Origin: Herbaspirillum sp. meg3
GTDB taxonomy: Bacteria > Pseudomonadota > Gammaproteobacteria > Burkholderiales > Burkholderiaceae_D
Assembly (NCBI RefSeq): GCF_002257565.1
Contig: NZ_CP022736.1
Span: 4,464,001-4,528,000, forward strand
DNA: 64,000 nucleotides
Reading direction: 5' to 3'
Part shown: positions 46,844-54,996 of the stretch, piece by piece
Numbering within the stretch: position 1 is the first letter of the stretch
Layout: each line of letters begins with the position of its first letter
Notes under the pieces: model-generated
Databases searched by the model: none
What the model was told of the DNA's origin: nothing
Seen by the model: the letters and a program-made list of their open reading frames with translations, nothing else
Translations under genes and position numbers: made by a program

Positions 46844-48271
46844 ATGATTAAAAAGTTCATCCGCTCGATCCTCGGCAAGAACAAGAAGGACGCCTCCTCC
46901 ACCGAGCCGACCATTCTCAGCCAGAAGCAGCATGGCATCGACCTGCAACTGGTCTCGCCAAACGCTATCCGTGTCACGCAGACATTGCAGGATGCCGGCT
47001 TCAAGGCTTTCATCGTCGGCGGCGCCGTGCGCGATCTGCTGCTGTCGGTCAAGCCCAAGGATTTCGACGTCGCCACCAACGCCACGCCGGAGCAGGTCAA
47101 GCAACTGTTCCGCCGCGCCTTCATCATCGGTCGCCGCTTTCAGATCGTGCACGTGATGTTCGGCCAGGAATTGATCGAGGTCACCACCTTCCGCGGCGCC
47201 TCCGCCGACATGGCTCCCAAGGATGAACACGGCCGCGTACTGCGCGACAACACCTTCGGTGAGCAGCACGAAGATGCCGTACGACGCGACTTTACTATCA
47301 ATGCGATGTACTACGATCCGGCCTCGCAAAGCGTGCTGGATTATCACGGCGGCATCGCCGACATCCGGGCCAAGACCTTGCGCATCATCGGCGAACCGGA
47401 AGCACGCTATCGCGAAGATCCGGTGCGCATGCTGCGCGTGGTGCGTTTCGCCGCCAAGCTCAACTTCAATATCGACCCTGCCAGCAGTGCGCCGATCGCG
47501 GTCATGGCGCCGCTGATCGACAATGTGCCGGCGGCGCGCGTGTTCGACGAAATGCTCAAGCTGCTCATGAGCGGCCATGCCCTTGCCTGCCTGCAGCAGT
47601 TGCGCAAGCAAGGCCTGCATCACGGCTTGCTGCCGCTGCTCGACGTCGTGCTGGAACAACCTCTCGGCGAAAAATTCGTCACGCTGGCGCTGGCCAATAC
47701 GGACGCCCGCATCAAGCAAGGCAAGCCGGTTTCGCCGGGTTTCCTGTTCGCCTCACTGCTGTGGCATCAGGTGCTGGAAAAATGGCGTGCCTATCAGGCC
47801 GCCGGTGAATATCCGATTCCGGCGCTACATCTCGCCGCCGATGACGTGCTCAATGCACAGACCGAAAAGCTCGCCCTGCAACGCAAGATCGCGTCCGACA
47901 TGCGCGACATCTGGGCCATGCAGCCGCGCTTCGAACGCCGCACCGGCAAGGCACCGTACAAGCTGCTGGAGCATCTGCGGCTGCGTGCCGGCTACGACTT
48001 CCTGCTGTTGCGTTGCGCATCGGGAGAAATCGATGCAGAGCTGGGCGACTGGTGGACGGCATTTATGGAAGGCGATGGTCCGGAACGTGAGGTCCTGCTC
48101 TCGCGCAAGCCCACCAACTCCAGCAGCGGTGGCGGCAATGCCGGCGCAGGCCCGGCCGCAGGTGCCAGCGCCAATACAGGTCCCGCAAAAAAACGCAAAC
48201 GCCGTGGCGGCCGTAATCGCAGCAAAACTGGTGGTGGCGCCGACAAACCATCGAACGACGGCGAAGCATGA
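46844..48271 (+). CDS. pcnB: Poly(A) polymerase I
   Basis: Adds 3' poly(A) tails to RNA, marking it for decay. The 475-residue protein has the nucleotidyltransferase core FIVGGAVRDLLLSVKPKDFDVATNA near residue 50, RRAFIIGRRFQIVHV, RRDFTINAMYYDP and the downstream RNA-binding region EDPVRMLRVVRFAAKL. The last 60 residues are a Gly/Ser/Ala linker and a basic tail (KKRKRRGGRNRSK), like the arginine-rich tail of E. coli PcnB. Its stop overlaps the folK start by four bases. Confidence 0.95.
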   Translation: MIKKFIRSILGKNKKDASSTEPTILSQKQHGIDLQLVSPNAIRVTQTLQDAGFKAFIVGGAVRDLLLSVKPKDFDVATNATPEQVKQLFRRAFIIGRRFQIVHVMFGQELIEVTTFRGASADMAPKDEHGRVLRDNTFGEQHEDAVRRDFTINAMYYDPASQSVLDYHGGIADIRAKTLRIIGEPEARYREDPVRMLRVVRFAAKLNFNIDPASSAPIAVMAPLIDNVPAARVFDEMLKLLMSGHALACLQQLRKQGLHHGLLPLLDVVLEQPLGEKFVTLALANTDARIKQGKPVSPGFLFASLLWHQVLEKWRAYQAAGEYPIPALHLAADDVLNAQTEKLALQRKIASDMRDIWAMQPRFERRTGKAPYKLLEHLRLRAGYDFLLLRCASGEIDAELGDWWTAFMEGDGPEREVLLSRKPTNSSSGGGNAGAGPAAGASANTGPAKKRKRRGGRNRSKTGGGADKPSNDGEA

Positions 48272-48774
48272 CCCTGGCAGCCTCTGAGAGCGCGCCGACG
48301 ATTGCCTATATCGGTATCGGCGGCAATCTCGGTGATGCCCGCGCAACCGTAGAAGATGCACTGCATCGGCTGGCACAATTGCCGGACACTACGCTCTCCG
48401 CACAATCCCCGCTCTATCGCACCGTGCCGGTTGATGCCGACGGTGACGACTACGTCAACGCCGTTGCGCAACTGTCTACGTTATTATCCCCACATGATTT
48501 GCTGAAGGCGCTGCAAAACATCGAGCAGGCGCATGGGCGCCAACGCCCTTACCGCAATGCGCCACGCACGCTGGATCTGGATATCTTGCTGTATGGTGAT
48601 CGAGTCATTTCCGACGATGTATTGACTGTCCCGCATCCACGCATGACACAGCGCGCCTTCGTGCTGATTCCCTTGTTGGCGATCAATTCAGCCGTCACCA
48701 TCCCAGGCGCCGGCGCTGCGCAGGATTTCCGTGCCGGTGTGGCGAATCAACCGATTCATCAGATCAGCGATTGA
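48268..48774 (+). CDS. folK: 6-hydroxymethyl-7,8-dihydropterin pyrophosphokinase
   Basis: Folate pathway enzyme that transfers pyrophosphate from ATP to hydroxymethyl-dihydropterin. The 168-residue protein has the family motifs YIGIGGNLGDARATVEDAL, SPLYRTVPVD, DDYVNAVAQL, EQAHGRQRPYRNAPRTLDLDIL and VPHPRMTQRAFVLIPL. It overlaps pcnB. In many Burkholderiales the next genes are a deoxynucleoside kinase and panB; here those lie 13 kb further on, beyond the chemotaxis operon. Confidence 0.95.
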   Translation: MTLAASESAPTIAYIGIGGNLGDARATVEDALHRLAQLPDTTLSAQSPLYRTVPVDADGDDYVNAVAQLSTLLSPHDLLKALQNIEQAHGRQRPYRNAPRTLDLDILLYGDRVISDDVLTVPHPRMTQRAFVLIPLLAINSAVTIPGAGAAQDFRAGVANQPIHQISD

Positions 48775-48865
48775 TCATCCGGAACGTCAACAAGCGACAA
48801 AATCCGACAGAATCAACGAGAATACTCAAAACGCACGTGAGCCGTGCATCTGCGTTGAATACCGC

Positions 48866-50137
48866 TTAATTCTCCGGCTTCGATCCTTCGTTGCCGGTCG
48901 CTGCATCATGCTGCGGACGCAGCTCGCCCAAACGGCGATGATGACCTTTCAACCAGATAGGCAACTCGCTGGGCAGCATCGGCTTGGCAATCAGATAGCC
49001 CTGCCCCAACGTACAGCCGGAGTCTTGCAGCAAGCGCCAGTCTTCGATGGTTTCAATTCCCTCTGCAACCGTCTCCAGCTCCAGACGCTTCGCCATGTCG
49101 AGCGCGGACTGCAGGATCACGCGCAGATTCTGACGCGTGTGTGCACCGTGCACAAACGAGCGATCAATCTTCAGTTCAGTGAAAGGGATGCGTGCCAGCT
49201 GTTGCATCGACGAAAAACCCGTACCGTAGTCGTCAATCGACAACCCGAATCCCTTGAGACGGAAGCGCGCGAGCGTACCCAGCGCACTTCCCAGATTCGC
49301 CACGACTGAACTTTCGGTGATTTCCAATACGATCTGTTCGGCCAGCAAGGCATGTCGCGCCAGGAGATCAGACACCTTCTGTACGAAGCTTGGTATGTCG
49401 AGTGACAGCGGAGACAAATTGACGGCGACCTTCAGCGACAAGCCTCGTTCGTTCCATAGTGCCGCCTGCGCCATGGCCTGCTCCAGCATCGACAAAGTCA
49501 ACTCATGAATCAGGCCGGAACTCTCTGCCAATGGGATGAAATGGTTTGGAGGAATCATCCCGGCTTGCGGATGTATCCATCGCGCGAGCGCTTCCACACC
49601 TTTCAGCATGCCGGTGCGGATATCGACCTTGGGTTGATAGTAGGCGACGATTTCGTGATTTCGAATCGCCATTTGCAAATCAATTTCGCGCACGACAGGC
49701 AGTACTGAATCTTTTTCTTTCAACGCCAGACTATTCCCAAAAGAATTCAGTGCACCAAGAATCTTTTCTTGATTAAGGGGCTTCTGTAATGCTCCCAATA
49801 TATGCATGCCAAGCGCTTCTATCATGGTTTCCACCGACGCCAGCAAGGATCGCTCACGGCTGGAGGCAACAATCAGGGGAAAGTTCAGCTTGCGCAGTTG
49901 CAACTGCTGGATAAATTCAACACCATCCATGCCCGGCATTTCGAGATCAACGATCACCAGACTTGGCGGCAAACGCAACAAGCCAAGCAGTTCCAGCGCC
50001 TCATGTCCGTCGCCGGCTTCATAGATCATCTCAACGCCAAGGTCACGCATCAGACCTACCGTATGCAAGCGCTGCAACGGACTGTCATCGACAATCAACA
50101 AGGTCTCTATTGGAAAAGGCGTCAATTTAGTAACCAT
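48866..50137 (-). CDS. Receiver plus EAL domain c-di-GMP phosphodiesterase
   Basis: 423-residue response regulator. The N-terminal receiver has TLLIVDDSPLQR and the phospho-acceptor in LVIVDLEMPGMDG. The EAL domain from about 150 shows all catalytic motifs: YYQPKVD, GVEALARW (the EAL triad), VNLSP, LEITESS, IDDYGTGFSS, KIDRSFV and AEGIET, so it should hydrolyse cyclic di-GMP when phosphorylated or released. The ATG at 50137 overlaps the end of cheB by 11 bases. It is the last gene of the chemotaxis operon and the most likely output enzyme. Confidence 0.93.
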   Translation of the reverse strand: MVTKLTPFPIETLLIVDDSPLQRLHTVGLMRDLGVEMIYEAGDGHEALELLGLLRLPPSLVIVDLEMPGMDGVEFIQQLQLRKLNFPLIVASSRERSLLASVETMIEALGMHILGALQKPLNQEKILGALNSFGNSLALKEKDSVLPVVREIDLQMAIRNHEIVAYYQPKVDIRTGMLKGVEALARWIHPQAGMIPPNHFIPLAESSGLIHELTLSMLEQAMAQAALWNERGLSLKVAVNLSPLSLDIPSFVQKVSDLLARHALLAEQIVLEITESSVVANLGSALGTLARFRLKGFGLSIDDYGTGFSSMQQLARIPFTELKIDRSFVHGAHTRQNLRVILQSALDMAKRLELETVAEGIETIEDWRLLQDSGCTLGQGYLIAKPMLPSELPIWLKGHHRRLGELRPQHDAATGNEGSKPEN

Positions 50138-51275
50138 ATCTGTCAATCAAGGAAGAGATGTTTTCAAGAGAAACGACATCGCCCACACCACCGAGCAATA
50201 CTGCTTCCTTCGGCATGCCATACACGACACAGCTGTTTTCGTCCTGCGCATAAGTCGCAGCACCGCACTCGCGCATTTCTTTCAGGCCACGTGCACCATC
50301 GTCGCCCATACCGGTCATGATGATACCGACGGCGTTCTTTCCTGCGGCTCTGGCGACAGAGCGAAACAGGACATCCACCGATGGTTTGTGGCGGCTGACA
50401 AGCGGGCCGCTGACCACCTCTACATAGTACTGCACACCATCCCGCCTGACCATCATGTGTGAACCGCCGGGTGCAACTAAAGCACGTCCAGGCAACACAA
50501 GATCGTGATGCTCGGCTTCCTTGATCTGGATTGTGGAGAGAGAGTTGAGACGTTTTGCAAAACTTTGCGTGAATTTTTCCGGCATGTGCTGCACGATGAC
50601 CAGTCCTGGACTTCCCTCGCCAACAGAACTCAACACCTTTTCCAGGGCCTGCGGGCCACCGGTCGAAGCGCCAATGGCGACGATCCTGGCGGTCACCGGA
50701 ATCAGTCCGTCAAGATAACCAGGCGGGTCCAGAATGGCATCTGCGCTCAAGCGCGCGCCATCCGGTTTGCTGCCGGCCGAGGTATCTGCACGCAGCAGTT
50801 TTTCGACATCATTGCCGACTTGATCGCCGCCACTGCTACCGCTACCACCTCCACCACCCGCAGCCGAGCGCCGCAAACGCGCCTGTGACGCGGCACGTAT
50901 CGCGGCAATCAAATCTTCCGAACTGTCCTGCAAAAAATCACGTATGCCCAGTGAAGGTTTGGTAATGATCCCCACTGCGCCGGCCGCCAATGCCTCCATC
51001 GTGACAGACGCACTGCGCTCGGCCAGAGAGGAACAAATCACCACCGGCGTCGGCCTGATCGCCATGATCTGGCGCAGGAAGGTAATGCCATCCATACGTG
51101 GCATCTCGATATCCAGAATGATGACGTCCGGCCAATTGGCGCGCATCTTCGCCATCGCAAAAATCGGATCCGGCGCCGTGGCGATCACGCTGATATCGTG
51201 ACACGGTTCAATCAAATCCTGAATCACCTGACGCACGACCGACGAATCGTCGACGATCATTACCTTGATAGTCAT
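50127..51275 (-). CDS. cheB: Chemotaxis methylesterase/deamidase CheB
   Basis: Removes methyl groups from chemoreceptor glutamates when phosphorylated. The 382-residue protein has a receiver (Asp9-Asp10, phospho-Asp55 in IILDIEMPRMDG) and a C-terminal esterase with Ser204 (IGASTGGPQ), His in VQHMPEKFTQSFAKRL and Asp in GMGDDGARG. The linker has a Gly/Ser-rich run (residues 139-150). It overlaps cheD by four bases. Confidence 0.96.
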   Translation of the reverse strand: MTIKVMIVDDSSVVRQVIQDLIEPCHDISVIATAPDPIFAMAKMRANWPDVIILDIEMPRMDGITFLRQIMAIRPTPVVICSSLAERSASVTMEALAAGAVGIITKPSLGIRDFLQDSSEDLIAAIRAASQARLRRSAAGGGGGSGSSGGDQVGNDVEKLLRADTSAGSKPDGARLSADAILDPPGYLDGLIPVTARIVAIGASTGGPQALEKVLSSVGEGSPGLVIVQHMPEKFTQSFAKRLNSLSTIQIKEAEHHDLVLPGRALVAPGGSHMMVRRDGVQYYVEVVSGPLVSRHKPSVDVLFRSVARAAGKNAVGIIMTGMGDDGARGLKEMRECGAATYAQDENSCVVYGMPKEAVLLGGVGDVVSLENISSLIDRYGY

Positions 51276-51847
51276 GAGCGCCCCCTGCCGGAAGCAAGTT
51301 CACTGCTGCGCTTCGACAGCGTCGACGCCGCGACTTCATTGCGCTCTGCCGGTACTTTTTCCATATCGTGCATGACGCCATGCCCGCGCCGCACCCAGAC
51401 ATCGCCATTGTTCAGATCGAAGCGCAAATAGCGATAACCATCACCGGCGATATCTTGCGCCGTGATCGGGATATTCTGGCGCTGCAACATCTCCAGCGCA
51501 CAGTCGGCATTGGCCTGCCCTATGCGCACTTTGGATGCCGGCAATCCCAATATGTTGCCGCCGCCAAAAACCTTGACGCGATAATCGGCCACCTGCGTGT
51601 CGTGCTTGCGCACCTCGTTGAGCAGACGCACCAGGGCTTCCTCGCCATAGCGTCCGTCCGGTTCGTCGTCCTCGCCCCGCTCGCGATGCAAACGTCGCAC
51701 CGGCAAAAGAAAGTGGCACAGTCCCCCCAGATGCCGGATCGGATGCCAAAAGGTGATCGCCACACATGACCCCAGCAAAGTCTCGACTTGCAGGTCTCCC
51801 TGACCGAAATAGACTTCGCCCAGGTTAACAAAGACACGTTCGCTCAT
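51272..51847 (-). CDS. cheD: Chemoreceptor glutamine deamidase CheD
   Basis: Deamidates glutamines on chemoreceptors to make methylation sites. The 191-residue protein has Cys28 (LLGSCVAITFWHP) and His45 (GGLCHFLLP) in the family positions, plus Thr23. No CheC partner gene is in the operon. The C-terminus (after about residue 160) is basic and probably flexible. Four-base overlaps with cheR and cheB indicate coupled translation. Confidence 0.95.
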   Translation of the reverse strand: MSERVFVNLGEVYFGQGDLQVETLLGSCVAITFWHPIRHLGGLCHFLLPVRRLHRERGEDDEPDGRYGEEALVRLLNEVRKHDTQVADYRVKVFGGGNILGLPASKVRIGQANADCALEMLQRQNIPITAQDIAGDGYRYLRFDLNNGDVWVRRGHGVMHDMEKVPAERNEVAASTLSKRSSELASGRGRS

Positions 51848-52674
51848 AACGGTCTCCGGTAGATGGACGGCGCAAACATCTGCAGATCGAGCGGCATGCC
51901 GTGCAAAGACTCCGAGTGCCCGACAATGAGCCAGCCACCCGGGCGAATCTTGCGAATGACGCCCTGGATCACATCGACCTTGGTCGGAAAATCGAAATAG
52001 ATGATGACGTTGCGCAAGAATACGACGTCGAACTTCTCATCCATTTCTGTCGGCAGATTTAACAGGTTGCGCTGCTCGAAAGCAACCCGTCTTCGGATGC
52101 GCTGATCGATCAGGAAATGGCCCTCATATTCGCCGGTACCGCAAAGGCAATAGCGCGACAGATACGGTTTCGGGATATGCTCGCCGCGCACCATCGGATA
52201 CAAGGCACGCCGCGCAAATGTCAGCACGCGCTGGCTGATGTCGGACGCCTGAATGCTCCAGGGATGATGTGCGCGACAATCGTCCAGCAGCATCGCAATG
52301 GAATAGGCTTCTTCGCCGGTTGAACTTGCCGCGCTCCAGATCTTCATCTCGTTCCGCGCAGATATTTGCGGCAAGATATCGTCGCGCAAGGCATCGAAGT
52401 GCTTTTGCTCGCGAAAGAAATAGGTCTCGTTGGTAGTAATCAGATCAATCGCGCGCTGCCGTTCCGCCTCTTCTTGCGGCTGGGAAATCAGCGCGTAGTA
52501 GCCCCGCAGATCGGACAGCCCGAGTTCAACCAAGCGGCGCGACAGGCGGCTACACAGTAGTGCCTTCTTCGAGAATGGCAGGTACAGCCCGATGTAGCGC
52601 TTGAAGAGCTGCTGAAACAGCAGCATCTCCTCATCACTGACATCCAGTGCCATCGACTCGATACTGGAATTCAT
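51844..52674 (-). CDS. cheR: Chemotaxis methyltransferase CheR
   Basis: Methylates chemoreceptor glutamates with S-adenosylmethionine. The 276-residue protein has a helical N-terminal domain and the SAM-binding domain with IWSAASSTGEEAYSIAMLL near residue 117, VVFLRNVIIYFD near 218 and GGWLIVGHSESLHG near 250. It has no TPR or tether-binding extension. It overlaps cheD and lies 88 bases after cheW. Confidence 0.95.
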   Translation of the reverse strand: MNSSIESMALDVSDEEMLLFQQLFKRYIGLYLPFSKKALLCSRLSRRLVELGLSDLRGYYALISQPQEEAERQRAIDLITTNETYFFREQKHFDALRDDILPQISARNEMKIWSAASSTGEEAYSIAMLLDDCRAHHPWSIQASDISQRVLTFARRALYPMVRGEHIPKPYLSRYCLCGTGEYEGHFLIDQRIRRRVAFEQRNLLNLPTEMDEKFDVVFLRNVIIYFDFPTKVDVIQGVIRKIRPGGWLIVGHSESLHGMPLDLQMFAPSIYRRPL

Positions 52675-52762
52675 CTACCTGCTCCCACAAATGACGTGCT
52701 GTACTTTCTGGAAACTGGCTGCGCCGGTAAGACACAAGACCAGCACGGCGTGCATCGTGTCA

Positions 52763-53320
52763 TCAGCTCGCTGACGGCGCATTTGCTTCTTCAAGGGCAG
52801 CCATTCCCATCAGCGTCGACAACTCGTCGACCGACAGTACAGCCCCGATATCCAGCACGACCACGAAGCGATCCTTGATGTTGATCATGCCTTCGATGAA
52901 ATCAGCTCGCAACCGGGTGCCAAAGCTCAGCGGCGGCTCCACCTTGTCGTTCTCGACCGTGAGAACCGCGCGCACTGCGTCGACCATTACACCAAACAAC
53001 ATGATCTGCTCATCCTGCACCACCTCCATGATGACGATACAAGTGCGCTTGGCGATCGGTGTCTGGGCGCGGCCAAAGCGCACAGACAAGTCGATGACCG
53101 GCACCACGGCGCCACGGAGATTGATCACACCGCGCAAAAAATTTGGCATCAGCGGCACTTCGGTGAGACTGCAAAACTCGATGATTTCGCGAATCTCCCC
53201 GATAGGCATGGCGAACATTTCATCGCCCAGCACAAACGACAGGAACTGACGGCTCTGCACCGCCTCCTGCTGTTGTGACCGGCTAAACGACGAATCACCG
53301 TTAAGCGATAAACTGGGCAT
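52763..53320 (-). CDS. cheW: Chemotaxis coupling protein CheW
   Basis: Scaffold that links chemoreceptors to CheA. The start at 53320 is set by GAGGAG eight bases upstream; 185 residues. The CheW fold segments are RQFLSFVLGDEMFAMPIGEIREI, FLRGVINLRGAVVPVIDL and MINIKDRFVVVLDI. About 20 residues at each end extend beyond the core. It overlaps nothing but lies between the receptor and cheR genes in the same operon. Confidence 0.96.
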   Translation of the reverse strand: MPSLSLNGDSSFSRSQQQEAVQSRQFLSFVLGDEMFAMPIGEIREIIEFCSLTEVPLMPNFLRGVINLRGAVVPVIDLSVRFGRAQTPIAKRTCIVIMEVVQDEQIMLFGVMVDAVRAVLTVENDKVEPPLSFGTRLRADFIEGMINIKDRFVVVLDIGAVLSVDELSTLMGMAALEEANAPSAS

Positions 53321-53331
53321 ACACGTACTCC

Positions 53332-54942
53332 TCAAACATCTGACAACACCGATTTCTTGACATAGCCGCCGATACCTTCAACCGTACGAGGAAAATTTTT
53401 CCCCTCGATCAGCGTCTGTACCGGCACGTCCTGAATCAACTCATCGGTAGCTTCGACCAGCGAAAAGTAACTCATCATGTCGCGCAACTGAGTGGCCTGG
53501 TCACTCATCTCTTCCGAGGTGGCGGACAATTCTTCCGCCGCAACGGCATTCAACTGGATCGCCTGTGTAATCTGGCCGATGGCACTATGAACTTGAACCA
53601 GACTAGAATTCTGATCACGCGCCGATAACGAAATGCCGTCAACCAGATCGGCAGTCTGCTGAATCGAAGGCAGCATGCTTTCCAACAACTTACCGGCTTT
53701 TTCTGCGAGATGAACACTACGCTCCGAGACTTCGACGATCTCCTGCGCGGCAACTTGTGATCGTTCAGCCAGCTTACGCACTTCGCTGGCAACCACCGCA
53801 AATCCCTTGCCGTTCTCGCCGGCGCGGGCGGCCTCAATCGCGGCATTCAACGCCAGCAGATTCGTTTGATACGCAATGTCGTCGATGACACTGATCCTGG
53901 CCGTTATCTCGCGCATGGCATCCAGGGTCTCGCGGACTGCCTCACAGCCTTCGGCCGCAGTACGCGCCGATTCGTCTGCGATTTTGTTGGTGAGGTTGGC
54001 GTTAGCGGTATTGACTCCGACCGTGCCGGCAATCTGGCCTATGGCGCTGCTGGCTTCTTCAGAATCCGCAGCCTGTTGCGATGAATTATTGCTGAGTTGC
54101 TCAGCGGCCGCCGTCAACTGGCCCGCAGCGGACGCCAGCGTAACAGTCGCCGCATTCACGTCACCCAATACTTCTGTCAGCCTGTCGAGCATTCTGCGTG
54201 CGCTATCCAACACACTACCCTTACGAACTTTTTCGGAGTTGAACTGGACGGCGAGGTCGCCGTTGGCAATTTTTCGCAACACACGCATCACTTCTTTCGG
54301 GTCACCGCCAATCTGCAGCAGGAAAGCGCGCCGCGTGTACCAGCCAAGGAAAAGCGCCGTCAGCAAAGCCACCGCAATGACCGCAAGGCTACGCTCCAGG
54401 TTTTGTTTTTCCAGTACGCCTGCCTTTTCCTTGTTGGCATTTGCCTGCAGTACGTTTTCATCAATCAGTGCTTCCAATTGCACGTGCAGGTTATTCAGCT
54501 CTTTTCTGATGGATTCAGGATCTCCCTTGCTGTCGTCGTCACGCAGCAAATAGTCGCGGCGCAGCTCTATCTGCGTGACAAACACCGCGATCACCTGATC
54601 CACTCGCGCCTGCAGGGATCGTTCCTGCTCGCTCAATACCGTCGTCGACTTGTAGCTGGCATAGGCCTTCTTGAGCTCGTCAAGTTTGAAACGCAACGCA
54701 TCGGCAATCCGCTTACGCTCGATGTGCTGATCAGACTTTTCCATGGCCAGCACCGCATTTGCTATCTCGATGGTGAGTTTATTGGTCTGGCTCAGATTGA
54801 CGATGGTCAGAAGATTCGACGTATAGATTTCCCGCAGCATGCCGTTGACGCGAAACAAATTGAAAATACCGTCAGCACCAACGACCGCCGTCAGCAGCGC
54901 GGCGAAAACAAAACTGACGGCAAGCTTGCTGGATAGCTTCAT
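53332..54942 (-). CDS. Methyl-accepting chemotaxis protein (first of operon pair)
   Basis: Starting at 54942 (MKLSSKLAVSFVF; AGAGG seven bases upstream) it has 536 residues. Membrane segments near 7-27 and 183-203 enclose a four-helix ligand domain of about 150 residues. HAMP and signalling hairpin follow, with the tip IDDIAYQTNLLALNAAIEAA and KGFAVVASEVRKLAERS. The end is GGYVKKSVLSDV, with no CheR tether. It lies 11 bases before cheW in the operon. Confidence 0.93.
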   Translation of the reverse strand: MKLSSKLAVSFVFAALLTAVVGADGIFNLFRVNGMLREIYTSNLLTIVNLSQTNKLTIEIANAVLAMEKSDQHIERKRIADALRFKLDELKKAYASYKSTTVLSEQERSLQARVDQVIAVFVTQIELRRDYLLRDDDSKGDPESIRKELNNLHVQLEALIDENVLQANANKEKAGVLEKQNLERSLAVIAVALLTALFLGWYTRRAFLLQIGGDPKEVMRVLRKIANGDLAVQFNSEKVRKGSVLDSARRMLDRLTEVLGDVNAATVTLASAAGQLTAAAEQLSNNSSQQAADSEEASSAIGQIAGTVGVNTANANLTNKIADESARTAAEGCEAVRETLDAMREITARISVIDDIAYQTNLLALNAAIEAARAGENGKGFAVVASEVRKLAERSQVAAQEIVEVSERSVHLAEKAGKLLESMLPSIQQTADLVDGISLSARDQNSSLVQVHSAIGQITQAIQLNAVAAEELSATSEEMSDQATQLRDMMSYFSLVEATDELIQDVPVQTLIEGKNFPRTVEGIGGYVKKSVLSDV

Positions 54943-54996
54943 CTCCATACCTCTTTCGCGTCATGCACCATTCTTTATGCTGCCTGGATCATCGAA

